From assembly GCA_947034885.2 (NCBI GenBank), contig OX344750.2, positions 32,474,821 through 32,538,820 on the forward strand: a DNA stretch of 64,000 nt, written 5' to 3'. The DNA comes from Thuidium tamariscinum. Taxonomy: Eukaryota > Streptophyta > Bryopsida > Hypnales > Thuidiaceae. The first letter of the stretch is position 1, and every line of letters starts with the position of its first letter. Positions 54,736-64,000 of the stretch are shown here, piece by piece. Both the position numbers and the translations under genes were made by a program. A model generated the notes under the pieces. The model saw nothing but the letters and a program-made list of their open reading frames with translations. It made no database searches and had not been told where the DNA came from.

Positions 54736-54964
54736 TTGATTCTCACAACAAAATCTAAAAAATTCAGAGTTTACCAATCAAAATTAAGAGTGAGTGATAA
54801 TTTGGAGGTACTCTTGAAGACGATTTAAGGACACTCTACTTGTCAGTTATAGGTGCAGTAACGGTTATGGATGTTGCTACCTTATTACCGTGCAATTAAG
54901 TGAAGTAGTTAAACTTTGAAAGGCCCTTGGGGTTTCTCATATTACCCATATATAGCCTTATAAC

Positions 54965-55605
54965 TCTTCAATTAAGATTTAATATATGAATTGTGATACA
55001 TTGTGTTATACATTTTGTCTTCTTGAAATAAATTCAGAGGTTTCAAATATACTTGTCTCAAGTTAGATTTGAAATTGGCTCTCTAGAACTTGATGAACAA
55101 TGATTGAAGCTAGTTTGAATACCTTGAAGCAAAAACATCCATTGATACCACTCTCCAAAAAACATGTAGCAATTCAATCCCTACAAAGGGAATCAAAATG
55201 CACACTTTAATCAACCAAAGGTGAAGAATTCAACCCACAACCATACAAAAAACACTATCAACAAATTTCTTATTGAGAATTTCCTAAAGTTGAATTAGAG
55301 GACATTATTGGAGTTGAATATTGACGTCATCAATAGATATCATTATACCAAAATTGCTTGAGAATGATTACGATTAATAACATTAGAGCATTTCCAAAAA
55401 AGACAATAGTTTGTTGATTTCACCATTTGTTTTCAACATGCTCCACTTCAATGTTGACTTCCATTTTTTCATGCCTAGTTGGGTTTTATAGAAGTTACAA
55501 GAACTATGCAATTCTTTGAAAATAGGAGTGGCTTGTGCATTAATCCAACCATTTCCAAGGAAGTGAAGGAACCCTGGATTTGTTTTGAGACAAAGGAAGT
55601 ATGTA
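54965..55605. mobile_element. Diverged, inverted copy of the long Stowaway-like MITE
   Basis: In reverse complement it shares ordered phrases with 33124-33706 (for example GATTAATGCACAAGCC-type, GAAGTCAACATTGAAG-type and CTAGCTTCAAT). Its ends are more degraded. Confidence 0.45.
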
Positions 55606-57832
55606 CTATGATGATCATTAATTTACTATCTTTCTCTTGAAAAGTATTTGGTTAATGTTTTCTCATTAAATATCATTGTATTCATAATATACTATATTAT
55701 TGCAAAGGGCTTTTAAGTCCTTTCAAGATTAAGCAATTTTGCATATTTTGATGGAGAATCAAGATATAGAACTACATTCAACACATTGGCAAACCTACAC
55801 CATGAATTTAGAATACAAAATTGCAACTTTTTGAATTTGTATAAATATAGTATGAAGGTTTGAAATTCATTTTCATGATGTACACTACTCCATTTTTTGC
55901 ATTCATGTACATATTTTGAACATATTAGATTACTCATATCTACATACACATTTTCAAGAGTGGTTTATGATTTAGGCTAGTTTTTGGTGTTTCCACCTTA
56001 TTTATCAAAAAAATGACCTTGTAATTGAGCTCACATCCAATGAGTGAATGATGAATGCTTTTAAGAATTTAATATGGAAGCTACATCAAATGATTGGATG
56101 AATATGCAAGTATGTTGAAATTTTTTTTTGTCTATCTTTTATCTATTTGACTACAATAGAGGGATCTGTAACCAATAAAATAAACACACTTGGACATGAT
56201 CTAGGATAGTGTAAGGCAAAGCAAATATTTTTAGAGGTGCATTGATAGAAATGATGGGGATTGGATTGCAAAAATTTGGTAATTTTATCTCTTGAATTGA
56301 AATTAGTATAAATTTTGAAAGGTAAAAGTTGGACTTGATCCATGACCAACATCTAGAGTTTTCTAATTCCAATCATTCAAGAACTATTTTTCCACTTGTT
56401 GCTTCCTACTTTCTTGTTCACTTATGTGAGTTATGTATAATTAACATATTGATTCAAACCTTGAAAAAGTACAAAAATATGCATTCTAAGGAAAAATGGA
56501 AATATGTTCTAACCTTGGTTGAAAGTATAGTACCCTATTGATTGTTGATGGGGCACTAGTAAGTAATGAGTCCCTCTATTATATCTTGCTAATTGGTGGT
56601 TCATAATTTTTGTGTAGGGTTCATGTAGGGGTGGGAAGAAAACATTAAATTGGAAAAATTGGAATTCTTATATCCAAATTATTTTGAATCTATGATTTTT
56701 CAATATTGTTTGAAAATCAAGATATCCATATGCATTTAGCCCTCTTACTTTGTTGATTAGAGGTATGAAAAACCCGACCCCATTTTTACAATTTCTTGTA
56801 GCATAATGTGGATTCTCCCACTTGAAACAATGATATGATCTAGATTTGATAATTTTCAATTTACTAGATTTTTTCAAATTTTTAAAAGATCATTTTGAAG
56901 GTCACTGTTACATTTTAGAAATAAATGTCAATAAACCCTAAAGAACATGGTACATCATTGTTCTGAAATAGTACAACATCTCAAATGCAAAAAAACAAGT
57001 ATGACTTGAATTAACCCCTAAGCTGATCTACACGCATCCATAAAGTATTATTGGGACGAATAATTTGGAACTGCCTGAGATGCAAATTAAAGTTGTAGAA
57101 TTTGAGTTTTAAATTTTATCTATATAGATAGATTCATCATTGCTATCACCAATATTTTTTGAGTAAATCCTGTTGAAACGGATTTGAAATGAGGTTTTCT
57201 TGACATAGTGATTCCTTTGGAATTTTTTGTGTTCTTGGATTCTATGATGTCAATTTTGCAATTCCAAGTTTGAACTAGAATCAACGCAAGTCAATCACTT
57301 CACATACTTCCACATTTATAATTTTAGAAAAATACGTATTCTATTAACACCAAATCCAATCCTTGAATAGGACCACAACATCATAAAGTATCTAAATAAA
57401 TTTGGATGACATTCATCCAAGCTATAATGAGGAAGAAATCTCATTTTCAATCTATACATCGTCCAAGATTGGACATCAAAGCGTTCTAGGGTTAAATTCA
57501 ATGATGTGGATACACCACACACAAAGTTTTGATAAACATAAGTGAAATTCATTTAATTTTTTGTACAAACAAAAAGTTATATTTGATCATTTATTAGTCA
57601 ATTTTTGGCTTTCCATAAGGTTGAGGTTCAAGGTCCTATCAAACATATAATAGCTATAGTACCTATCTAAGATGGTTGAAAAAAATTGATTCTTTTCATG
57701 CATATGCAAATTTGAAAAAGATAATTGAATCCATGATCCACCTTGCATCAATTTATTATATTTTCAATACAACTTCTAAGGTGATGTTACAAAATTTGAT
57801 ATTGTTACATTTCTTATAGAAACATAAGAGGA
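55606..57832. other. AT-rich desert
   Basis: No gene or complete element was recognised. TTAACCCC at 57011-57018 resembles a piggyBac-like left end without a partner. Confidence 0.4.
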
Positions 57833-58179
57833 TTTCTAGTTGTTTAAGAAGACTGTGAATTCTCAAATGTTGAGAATGTTGTGGGAATGCTATGGGAATG
57901 CCTGTGAACTCTGCCATATCAGCATGCTAATGTAGTCGTGCGACTACCACATCTGGTAATATCAATTAATTAATAAATGTTTTAAAAAATATATTTGAAA
58001 TTTTTTTAACATAATTTTTCACTTTTTAAGACATTCTGAAATTTTTGGGAAAGGAAATTTTTAATTTTTTTCTTTGAAATTCAAAAATTCAAACCAATAG
58101 GAACTAGTCTACAATAGTGGGAACAATTTTAGGAAACAACCTTGAAACGGTCTTCTAGAGACCTAGAAATCTTCTTATG
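57833..58179. mobile_element. MITE of the CATAAGAGGATTT family (347 bp)
   Basis: The termini CATAAGAGGATTTCTAG and the complement of CATAAGAAGATTTCTAG are inverted. Internal GAATGTTGTGGGAATGC and CCTTGAAACGGTCTTCTAG blocks match 59638-59980. Confidence 0.65.
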
Positions 58180-58760
58180 TTTGATGAATTAAGACCCGCA
58201 ACTAATCTAAGTTGCTATATAGGTCTTCTTAATTATAGATCATGACAACTTTGCCATACTAGGTCTAAGTAATGCATATATATTTCTTAAGGGTTGATGA
58301 AAAATCAAAGGTGATATATGATATATGAAGGGGAATCACTAAGGCCACGAATTCTTAAAAGACTTAAGATTTCAGTGACATACAAACCCTTTAGCCTTAT
58401 ATAAATTGTATTTAGCCTTATAATAGTTCTTCAATTGTGATTTGATGTATGAATTGCAATACATTGTTACTTACATACTACCATGATTATTAATTATATT
58501 ATATTGAAATATATTTAGTCAATGTTTTTCATCAAATATCAGGATATTTAATATATACTATATGGCCACAAAAGACTTTGATGCCCTTTTAGAATTAAGG
58601 TATGTATATTTAAAACCGATAGTACATCCAAAATAAACATTATATATTCTTGTTGTAAATTTGATTAGCCTAAATGCAAGATTTGAACATGTAGTTTTAG
58701 TTTTTTTAGTTTGTTGGTTTTGTATACACTTTACTTTACTCATGCTTTGAGTTGTACGGC
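58180..58760. other. Unassigned AT-rich sequence
   Basis: No gene or element boundary was recognised. Confidence 0.4.
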
Positions 58761-58976
58761 TATGAGAAGATTTCTGGGCCTTTGGAAGACCAAGAACTCC
58801 TAAATTGTGGGAACTTGCTGAATTTTACTATATAAGTAGTCTAATGTGACCAAACAACTACCACATTAGATAATAATATTATTGTTTTATTTGACCAACA
58901 GTGATTGGTTTATAGCATGATGAATGGACTTGAAATAGTCTCTTAATGCTCCAAATCTCCTCTTATAGAAAGGACC
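58761..58976. mobile_element. Shorter MITE of the CATAAGAGGATTT family (216 bp)
   Basis: It begins TATGAGAAGATTTCTGGGCC and ends CCAAATCTCCTCTTATA. The central GTGACC...ACTACCACATTAG block corresponds to the ACGT-core palindrome of the intact copy. Confidence 0.55.
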
Positions 58977-59503
58977 AAGGTTCATAATGCACTTGGAGGC
59001 TCTAAAAGGATTTGCCTCCTAAAATGTACACTATTTGTATATCCTATTTTTTTCCATTACTTCAATAGTTTGCAAATAGTGTAGATTTAAGGAGGTGAAT
59101 GCTTTTAGTGGTCACTATATTTCAATTTCAAAAATTCATAACTCATTCCAACAAAGCTCCATAAAATGTGAAACAAATTCGATTAAATGCCAATTATATT
59201 TGTCTATTTATACTTTAACGCACATCAAAGCTATAATTAGCACCATGTAAGTTTGAATATAGATGAGATCTTGGACTAACATTTAGGATATTATTATTAC
59301 AAATTTGATGTCCTCCATCTAGTTATTTTGATTGAAGGCAATTAATTATGATGGAGGACAATCACATGTATCCATCACATTCACTTACATCCACCTTTCT
59401 AGCCACTTAGTAGTTGAAGGTAATTAAAATTGGTAGGTTGTTGTGAGATTGACTTTAATTTTTCTTAATTGTGCCTAATAGTGATCCTAGAATTAGTTTA
59501 TGT

Positions 59504-60293
59504 CACTACAAGAAAAAGGGGTGTTTTAAGTATAGTCCTAGTAGTATAGTCTTTTAAGTAATGACTTTTAAGTAAGTTTTTTAGTAAAATTTTATTAAAA
59601 AGGCTCTCTTTTTAGTAAATTTTTACTAAAAATCTTACATAAGAGGATTTTCAGCTACAGTAAGAGACTGTGAGTTCCCAGACGCCGGGAACGCATTGGG
59701 AACGCTGGGAACGCGATGCTGACGTGGTCGAGCGACTGCCACGTCAGAATTTTTTTTTAAAAATTAATTTTAATTAAATATTAAATATTTTTAAAATATT
59801 TTTTTAAATCATTTTTTCTCTCTTTAATACATTCTGAAGTTTTTTGGAAAAAAAAAATTTTAATTTTTTTTTTTCAAAATTCAAAAATTCAGACCAGCAG
59901 GGTGCTGGTCTGCAGCAGTGGGAACAATTTCGGGGAACACCCCTGAAACGGTCTCTTGGGGGCCCAGAAATCCTCTTATGCTTAAAAGTCATTACTTAAA
60001 AGACCATACTAATAGGACTATACTTAATCCCTGAATGTTATAGTGGACGTTTTTTAGATGCTAAGGATTTAGATATTGTGTTAATCAAATGTTATAATCT
60101 CAATATCCCTATAGTGGATTTTTTTAGAAGTTGTGCAATTACATTCATCAACTAGTTGGTTTCAAAATCCAATGGTGAAGTCCTCAGTAATCAAGGGAAT
60201 TTCAAATTATTCCATTTTTCCTATCAAGCTCTTCACTTTTTGGTATTCTTTCTATGATGTTTAGGGGTTAAAACACCCCTTTTTCTTGTAGTG
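59504..60293. mobile_element. Palindromic CACTA-type MITE, interrupted by another element
   Basis: Its ends are CACTACAAGAAAAAGGGGTG and the exact complement (ending 60293). The inner arms repeat the TTTTAAGTAATGACTTTTAA phrasing of the palindrome at 29861-30063, so both belong to one family. A 343-bp element (59638-59980) sits near the symmetry centre. The right side (about 60040-60270) holds extra sequence without a left partner. Confidence 0.65.
59638..59980. mobile_element. Intact MITE with CATAAGAGGATTT termini, nested (343 bp)
   Basis: It begins CATAAGAGGATTTTCAG and ends GGGCCCAGAAATCCTCTTATG. It carries CCGGGAACGC motifs, a central TGACGTGG...CCACGTCA palindrome (59722-59749) and a GTGGGAACAATTTCGG block. 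It is the least decayed copy of this family here, judging by its retained CG dinucleotides. Confidence 0.7.
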
Positions 60294-61137
60294 ATGGAAT
60301 TTGGTGCAATATGATACCTTCAATTCATACATGCATCAATTTTAGCTACCATCAAAAGTAGGTAGTATTTTAAAAATAAAACAAAGAGGATTTTGCAAGT
60401 TGTGAAAGATTATTGTAAGAACTAAAATGTAAAATTGATTGAATAATTGCTAATTTTGATGTAGAGGGCTTAGGAAATTGGCCATCAAATTGTATTATTT
60501 ATTGCAATGATGGCTACAATAATAGAATTTGATAGTCAATTTACAACTTCCTCTACATCAAAATTAAAGGCCTTTTCTTACAATTCACTAGAAATGCAAG
60601 GATTTTTGGATAGAAATTTGGCTAATTTTAGCCAATTTAGGAATCATTGGTGCTCAATACTTGTCCAATTGCACTATGGCCCATTGTATGTAGATTTTGT
60701 CATATTAGAAACCATACTAGCTTTGCCGGGTGTTAAGGAAAATTTATTAAAAATACTTAAAGAAGCCTTACTTCTCCAAAATAATTTCTAGCCCCTTAAT
60801 TAGTTCTTTTTTCATTTTCTATAATGAGTGAAAGTGGTAATATTAAATGTTGTAGTGGTGCTCCAAATTTCAATATCCATCTACATATTGGATAGAAAAA
60901 GATCAATATGACATATTCATATTTTTATTTTCATCTACAATTCAACAATTTCATCCAAGATTTTACTATTTATATTCCAACTATAGGGCGAAGGGGCCAT
61001 TATTTTGGTGCAAATTGACAACAAATTATTGCAAAAGAACTACTACCTTTAATGGGCATTCTATAGTCCTCTTGCCTTCAAGAATTGTTTAGCAAGTTCA
61101 ATAAAGGAAACCAAGTTCTCCATCCCAAGCATTCCAC
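60294..61137. other. Intergenic sequence
   Basis: The plus-strand frame 60507-60791 (94 codons) reads smoothly but contains no motif that I recognise and lies in AT-rich sequence. No gene is called. Confidence 0.35.
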
Positions 61138-61510
61138 ATATTAGGGGGTGTCACAACACTTCCGAAGTCTTCAAAATTTTGTGAGAAAGAGTACGTGGTG
61201 CACAGGGAGCGAAAGGTGGACGTGAAATTCTCAGAGAAAACGGAGTGCCATTTCTTCTCCTCCGTGGGTGAAGAAACGGCATTTCTTAAAAATTTCTTGA
61301 AGAATTTCTTGAAGCCTTCGACTTGGCGCAAGTATCGGAGCTCTGTTCCCAATTGTGCGAGCTAGAAATTCTTGCGAAATCGTTGCGAACAACAGAAAGG
61401 GGTGTCACAGCTCCTCCATTCTACGGCAGTTTTCATTGGCTCTCGAAAAATCTCACCAACTTGGGTTTCCCTGAGAAATTGAGTTTTTGGAGCTGTGACA
61501 CCCCTAATAT
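61138..61510. mobile_element. MITE with ATATTAGGGGTGTCACA-like termini (373 bp)
   Basis: The left terminus ATATTAGGGGGTGTCACAAC and the right terminus (complement of ATATTAGGGGTGTCACAGC) are inverted. A third copy of AGGGGTGTCACAGCTCC lies internally at about 61398-61414. It ends about 280 bases before the MOZART2-like start codon. Confidence 0.6.
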
Positions 61511-61786
61511 CCTTCATCAAGTGGGGAAACATTGGATGAGGGCTCCTAATTGAGGCCAAATTTAGACTAGGATTCACGACGTAGAAAGTTTGAAAATTGA
61601 GCAATCCTATTGGTTGTGTGGTTTTCTGGACCCGGTTATGGATGAGAGAATAGAGGATGTGATATTGCAGAAGGTGACATTACAGAGGTCCGGAGGAACA
61701 GTGGAAGCCATCAACTCAAGAAGCTCGTCTCCACCATTATTATTTTTCCACCATCGCAAGCTCTCATCAGAACCTGGCTATGGCGT

Positions 61787-63139
61787 ATGGCGCCATCCAC
61801 GCCCCTCACCCAAGGTATTTGTCATCGCCATCGTCGCCCTTTGCACACCCCATGATCTTCCTCCATTTTCCCAACCATTTTTCATAGCCATCTCTCGCCA
61901 TTTTTGGCTCAGTTTGGCTCAGTCCAAGCCGGCATTCCGGATCTCGGTGGACTGTTCCGATTGTTTCCGTTTTGCGCGTGATTGATCGTCTCCTGTGGAG
62001 TTTCCGTGTTGTCGACGGGGATGTGTACTTGGATCTAGGATTAGCGGAAGCTGTAGGTTCATTTGTGGCCTTCTTGGCGCGATTCCGATCTCGTAGGGTT
62101 GGATTTAGGGTTTCAGGGGATGTATTTGCTCAGTTTTGAGTGCTCGGGATTCGTTTGGGTTGATTTTTCCATTCGGGCTACATTGGTGTTGATGATTGTT
62201 CTATGATCGTTTATTGATCTGCAGAGCAACAGAACGTGCTGGAGCTTACGCAACTTGCAGGCCTTGATATTCGAGAGGACGCGTTTCTCATTGTGAGTTT
62301 CGTGTGGCGAGACTTGGTCGTACTTTTATAGATCTGTAAATTGTTACGTCTGTTTCTTGGGGTGGTCACACTTATATCCTGCGTCATTCTTTGGTGATAC
62401 ACAGGGCATGGACAGCTTTTGCGCATTCTTGCGCTCTATCTATTCTGGGTTCACGGAAATTTAGCTTGCAGAATTAATTTATACCTGAAATCCAACAGGC
62501 AGAACTGATAATTGTGAATTTTATTTAGGGATAACTGGAGAATTTTGAAGCTAAGTTAGATTTTCACCACCGAAGTACGTAACATTCTTCAGTAGTGCTC
62601 GGCTTGCACCCTTTCCTTGTAGCACTTATGACAAATCTAGTACTAAAATGATGTGAGAACTATTAATGTCAACAGTCTCGTCTTCCAAGACTGCAACTTT
62701 CAAACCATGGTAATTCATGAGTCGGGAGTTTTCTGTGAATTGTTGAACACAACAAGATATTAGGTGAAAATGCCTCAAAGAAAGTGAACACCAGAGGATC
62801 ACTGAAATCTAGGATACCTTGAATAGTAGATGGGCCCAAGGTGTATTGACCTGATTTCAAGAATTTTATGTTGGGCTGGTCCTGCTTCTATGAATTCTGT
62901 ATCAGCCTTTACATTAGTAAACGCATTTCTCTAGTTACTACTTGCTTCCTGATTTGAATTAAGTGTTGAGGATTGCTAAAATTGACAGATGTGATTGCAT
63001 GCAGATTTGGGAGTTGATGCAGAGTGATGTTGCACCCATGATGGTCTTGCAGCTATTGAAGTCTTTGGCAGGTGTTGGACTTGAATCAGCTTCACCGGTG
63101 GGATCAACTCGTTCGGGGCCTGGTGAACCTGGAGCCTAA
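61787..63139 (+). CDS. MOZART2-like small protein, 76 aa
   Basis: Three exons: 61787-61814, 62225-62292 and 63005-63139, all GT-AG and in frame. The start at 61787 (MAPSTPLTQ) keeps the frame into exon 2; the ATG seven bases earlier does not. The core matches the helical repeat of animal mitotic-spindle organising protein 2 (MZT2). The correspondence runs L-x-x-E-x-x-x-x-E-L-x-Q-x-A-G, then I-x-x-x-x-F-x-I, W/V-x-L-x-x-x-x-V-A-P and V-x-Q-x-L-K-S. Residues DVAPMMVLQLLKSLAG (40-55) are the strongest part. In animals MZT2 binds GCP2 in the gamma-tubulin ring complex at microtubule organising centres; a similar role here is inferred. It lacks the long animal N- and C-terminal extensions. The AP-1 mu start codon follows its stop after only 72 bases. 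Confidence 0.75.
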
Positions 63140-63211
63140 ATTTTGCATATGATAGATTAGCCGTGCACAGCTGGATAGAGGAACGCTCCTCGGATTAAAC
63201 AAGTCAACAAG

Positions 63212-64000
63212 ATGTCAGGAGCCGCGTCTGCCATTTTTTTACTGGACATGAAGGGCCGGGTGCTCATATGGAGAGATTATCGTGGCGATGTTTCCGCTCC
63301 TCAGGCTGAGCGTGCTTTTGCAAAGCTTATGGATGGGGAGGTATGGCCTCTCTAAGCCAAATTTTGCTCTTGAATTGGAGGACCACTGAATAGTAAACTA
63401 AGGACTGAGAGTGCGAACTCACGGATTGAAATCACAAGTAGTTGACATGAATCAAAGTACAACCTAGGCAAAAGACAACCAAAATTGTGTATTAATTGAT
63501 CAGTCAGAAATTCCATATCATGCATATACGAATCATTCCTGATTTCGAATTTCCCTCTTTTTCGGTCTATTTGATATACAGAACTTGTCGCTCATTTTAA
63601 CTGTCTTTTGCAGGGTGATCCAGCCTCTCACGACCCAATTTTACTGGAGGGTGGAGTTACTTATCTCTTCATTCAGCATAATAACGTTTATGTCATGACT
63701 GCTTCCAGGCAGAATTGCAATGCAGCTAGTCTGCTTCTCTTCCTGCATCGCATTGTTGATGTGAGTGATTATGCTCTTATAGAAAAGAAATACCTGATGA
63801 GTAAATTTGCTTTTCATGGTATGTTGTCGATGTCTTAAAAACGTGTTTGTTGGTGCTGCTGGTTCTGATTTAAATCAAAGACCGAGATATACGGTTAGGA
63901 GCGCCTGTGGTTGGATTCTCATGGCCTTAACTGATTATTGTGCGTGCAGGTTTTCAAGCACTACTTTGAAGAGCTGGAAGAGGAGTCACTGCGTGACAAT
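63212..64000 (+). CDS. AP1M: AP-1 clathrin adaptor complex, medium (mu) subunit, 5' part
   Basis: Exons 63212-63340 and 63614-63760, and the start of exon 3 at 63950, which runs off the window; 109 residues are visible. The product is the mu1 subunit of the AP-1 adaptor, which selects cargo with tyrosine or dileucine signals for clathrin vesicles at the trans-Golgi and early endosome. The N terminus MSGAASAIFLLDMKGRVLI and the phrases WRDYRGDV, FIQHNNVY and AASLLLFLHRIVD are those of the longin-like domain of plant AP1M proteins. The signal-binding C-terminal domain lies outside the window. All splice phases are 0. The start codon is chosen by family match. Confidence 0.95.

Noticed and set aside
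54445..54828. 127-codon plus-strand open frame
   Set aside because: It overlaps a dispersed repeat also found at 26985-27190, where the frame is not kept, and it has no domain features.
60507..60791. 94-codon plus-strand frame
   Set aside because: It reads smoothly, but it lies in AT-rich intergenic DNA with no motif, no splice partners and no recognised relative.
61590..61985. 131-codon plus-strand frame over the first MOZART2-like exon
   Set aside because: It is in a different frame from the protein that fits exons 2 and 3, and it reads into the first intron.

Overview
This window is nuclear DNA from a land plant. Every gene I can read is plant-type: a brassinosteroid-signalling-kinase (BSK) pseudokinase with a C-terminal TPR region, an HMA-domain protein, a secreted GDSL esterase/lipase, prefoldin subunit 1 and the AP-1 medium (mu) chain. 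All are split by GT-AG introns of roughly 80 to 1,130 bases. Short introns, small gene islands and AT-rich repeat deserts would fit a bryophyte or another non-flowering plant, but this is only an impression and the species cannot be fixed from the sequence.

Layout. Bases 1-16,000 are repeat territory: a broken Ty3-type gag, a 57-bp tandem repeat, an element of about 5 kb with inverted arms of about 1.3 kb, and several miniature DNA transposons. A BSK gene lies at 16.47-21.63 kb (+). A second repeat desert (about 23-41.6 kb) carries more miniature elements, including a 203-bp near-perfect palindrome with CACTA ends. A gene island follows: HMA-domain gene 42.44-43.92 kb (+), uncertain coding fragments at 44.4 and 47.2-49.1 kb, GDSL esterase 49.22-51.41 kb (+), and prefoldin 1 at 52.22-54.26 kb (-). 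After another repeat stretch (54.5-61.5 kb), the right edge holds a 76-residue MOZART2-like gene (61.79-63.14 kb, +). The start codon of the AP-1 mu gene lies only 72 bases after its stop codon, and the AP-1 gene runs off the window.

The genes do not form a pathway. BSK acts at the plasma membrane in steroid signalling, the GDSL enzyme is probably secreted, prefoldin 1 belongs to the cytosolic actin/tubulin folding chaperone, the MOZART2-like protein would act at gamma-tubulin complexes, and AP-1 mu sorts cargo at the trans-Golgi/endosome. The most notable points are the MOZART2-like/AP-1 mu pair, a candidate two-cistron transcription unit, and a family of TTAA-flanked piggyBac-like miniature elements. 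One of these interrupts the gag remnant so cleanly that the empty site can be read. All exon boundaries were inferred by reading frame, splice consensus and remembered family sequence; no alignment was run.
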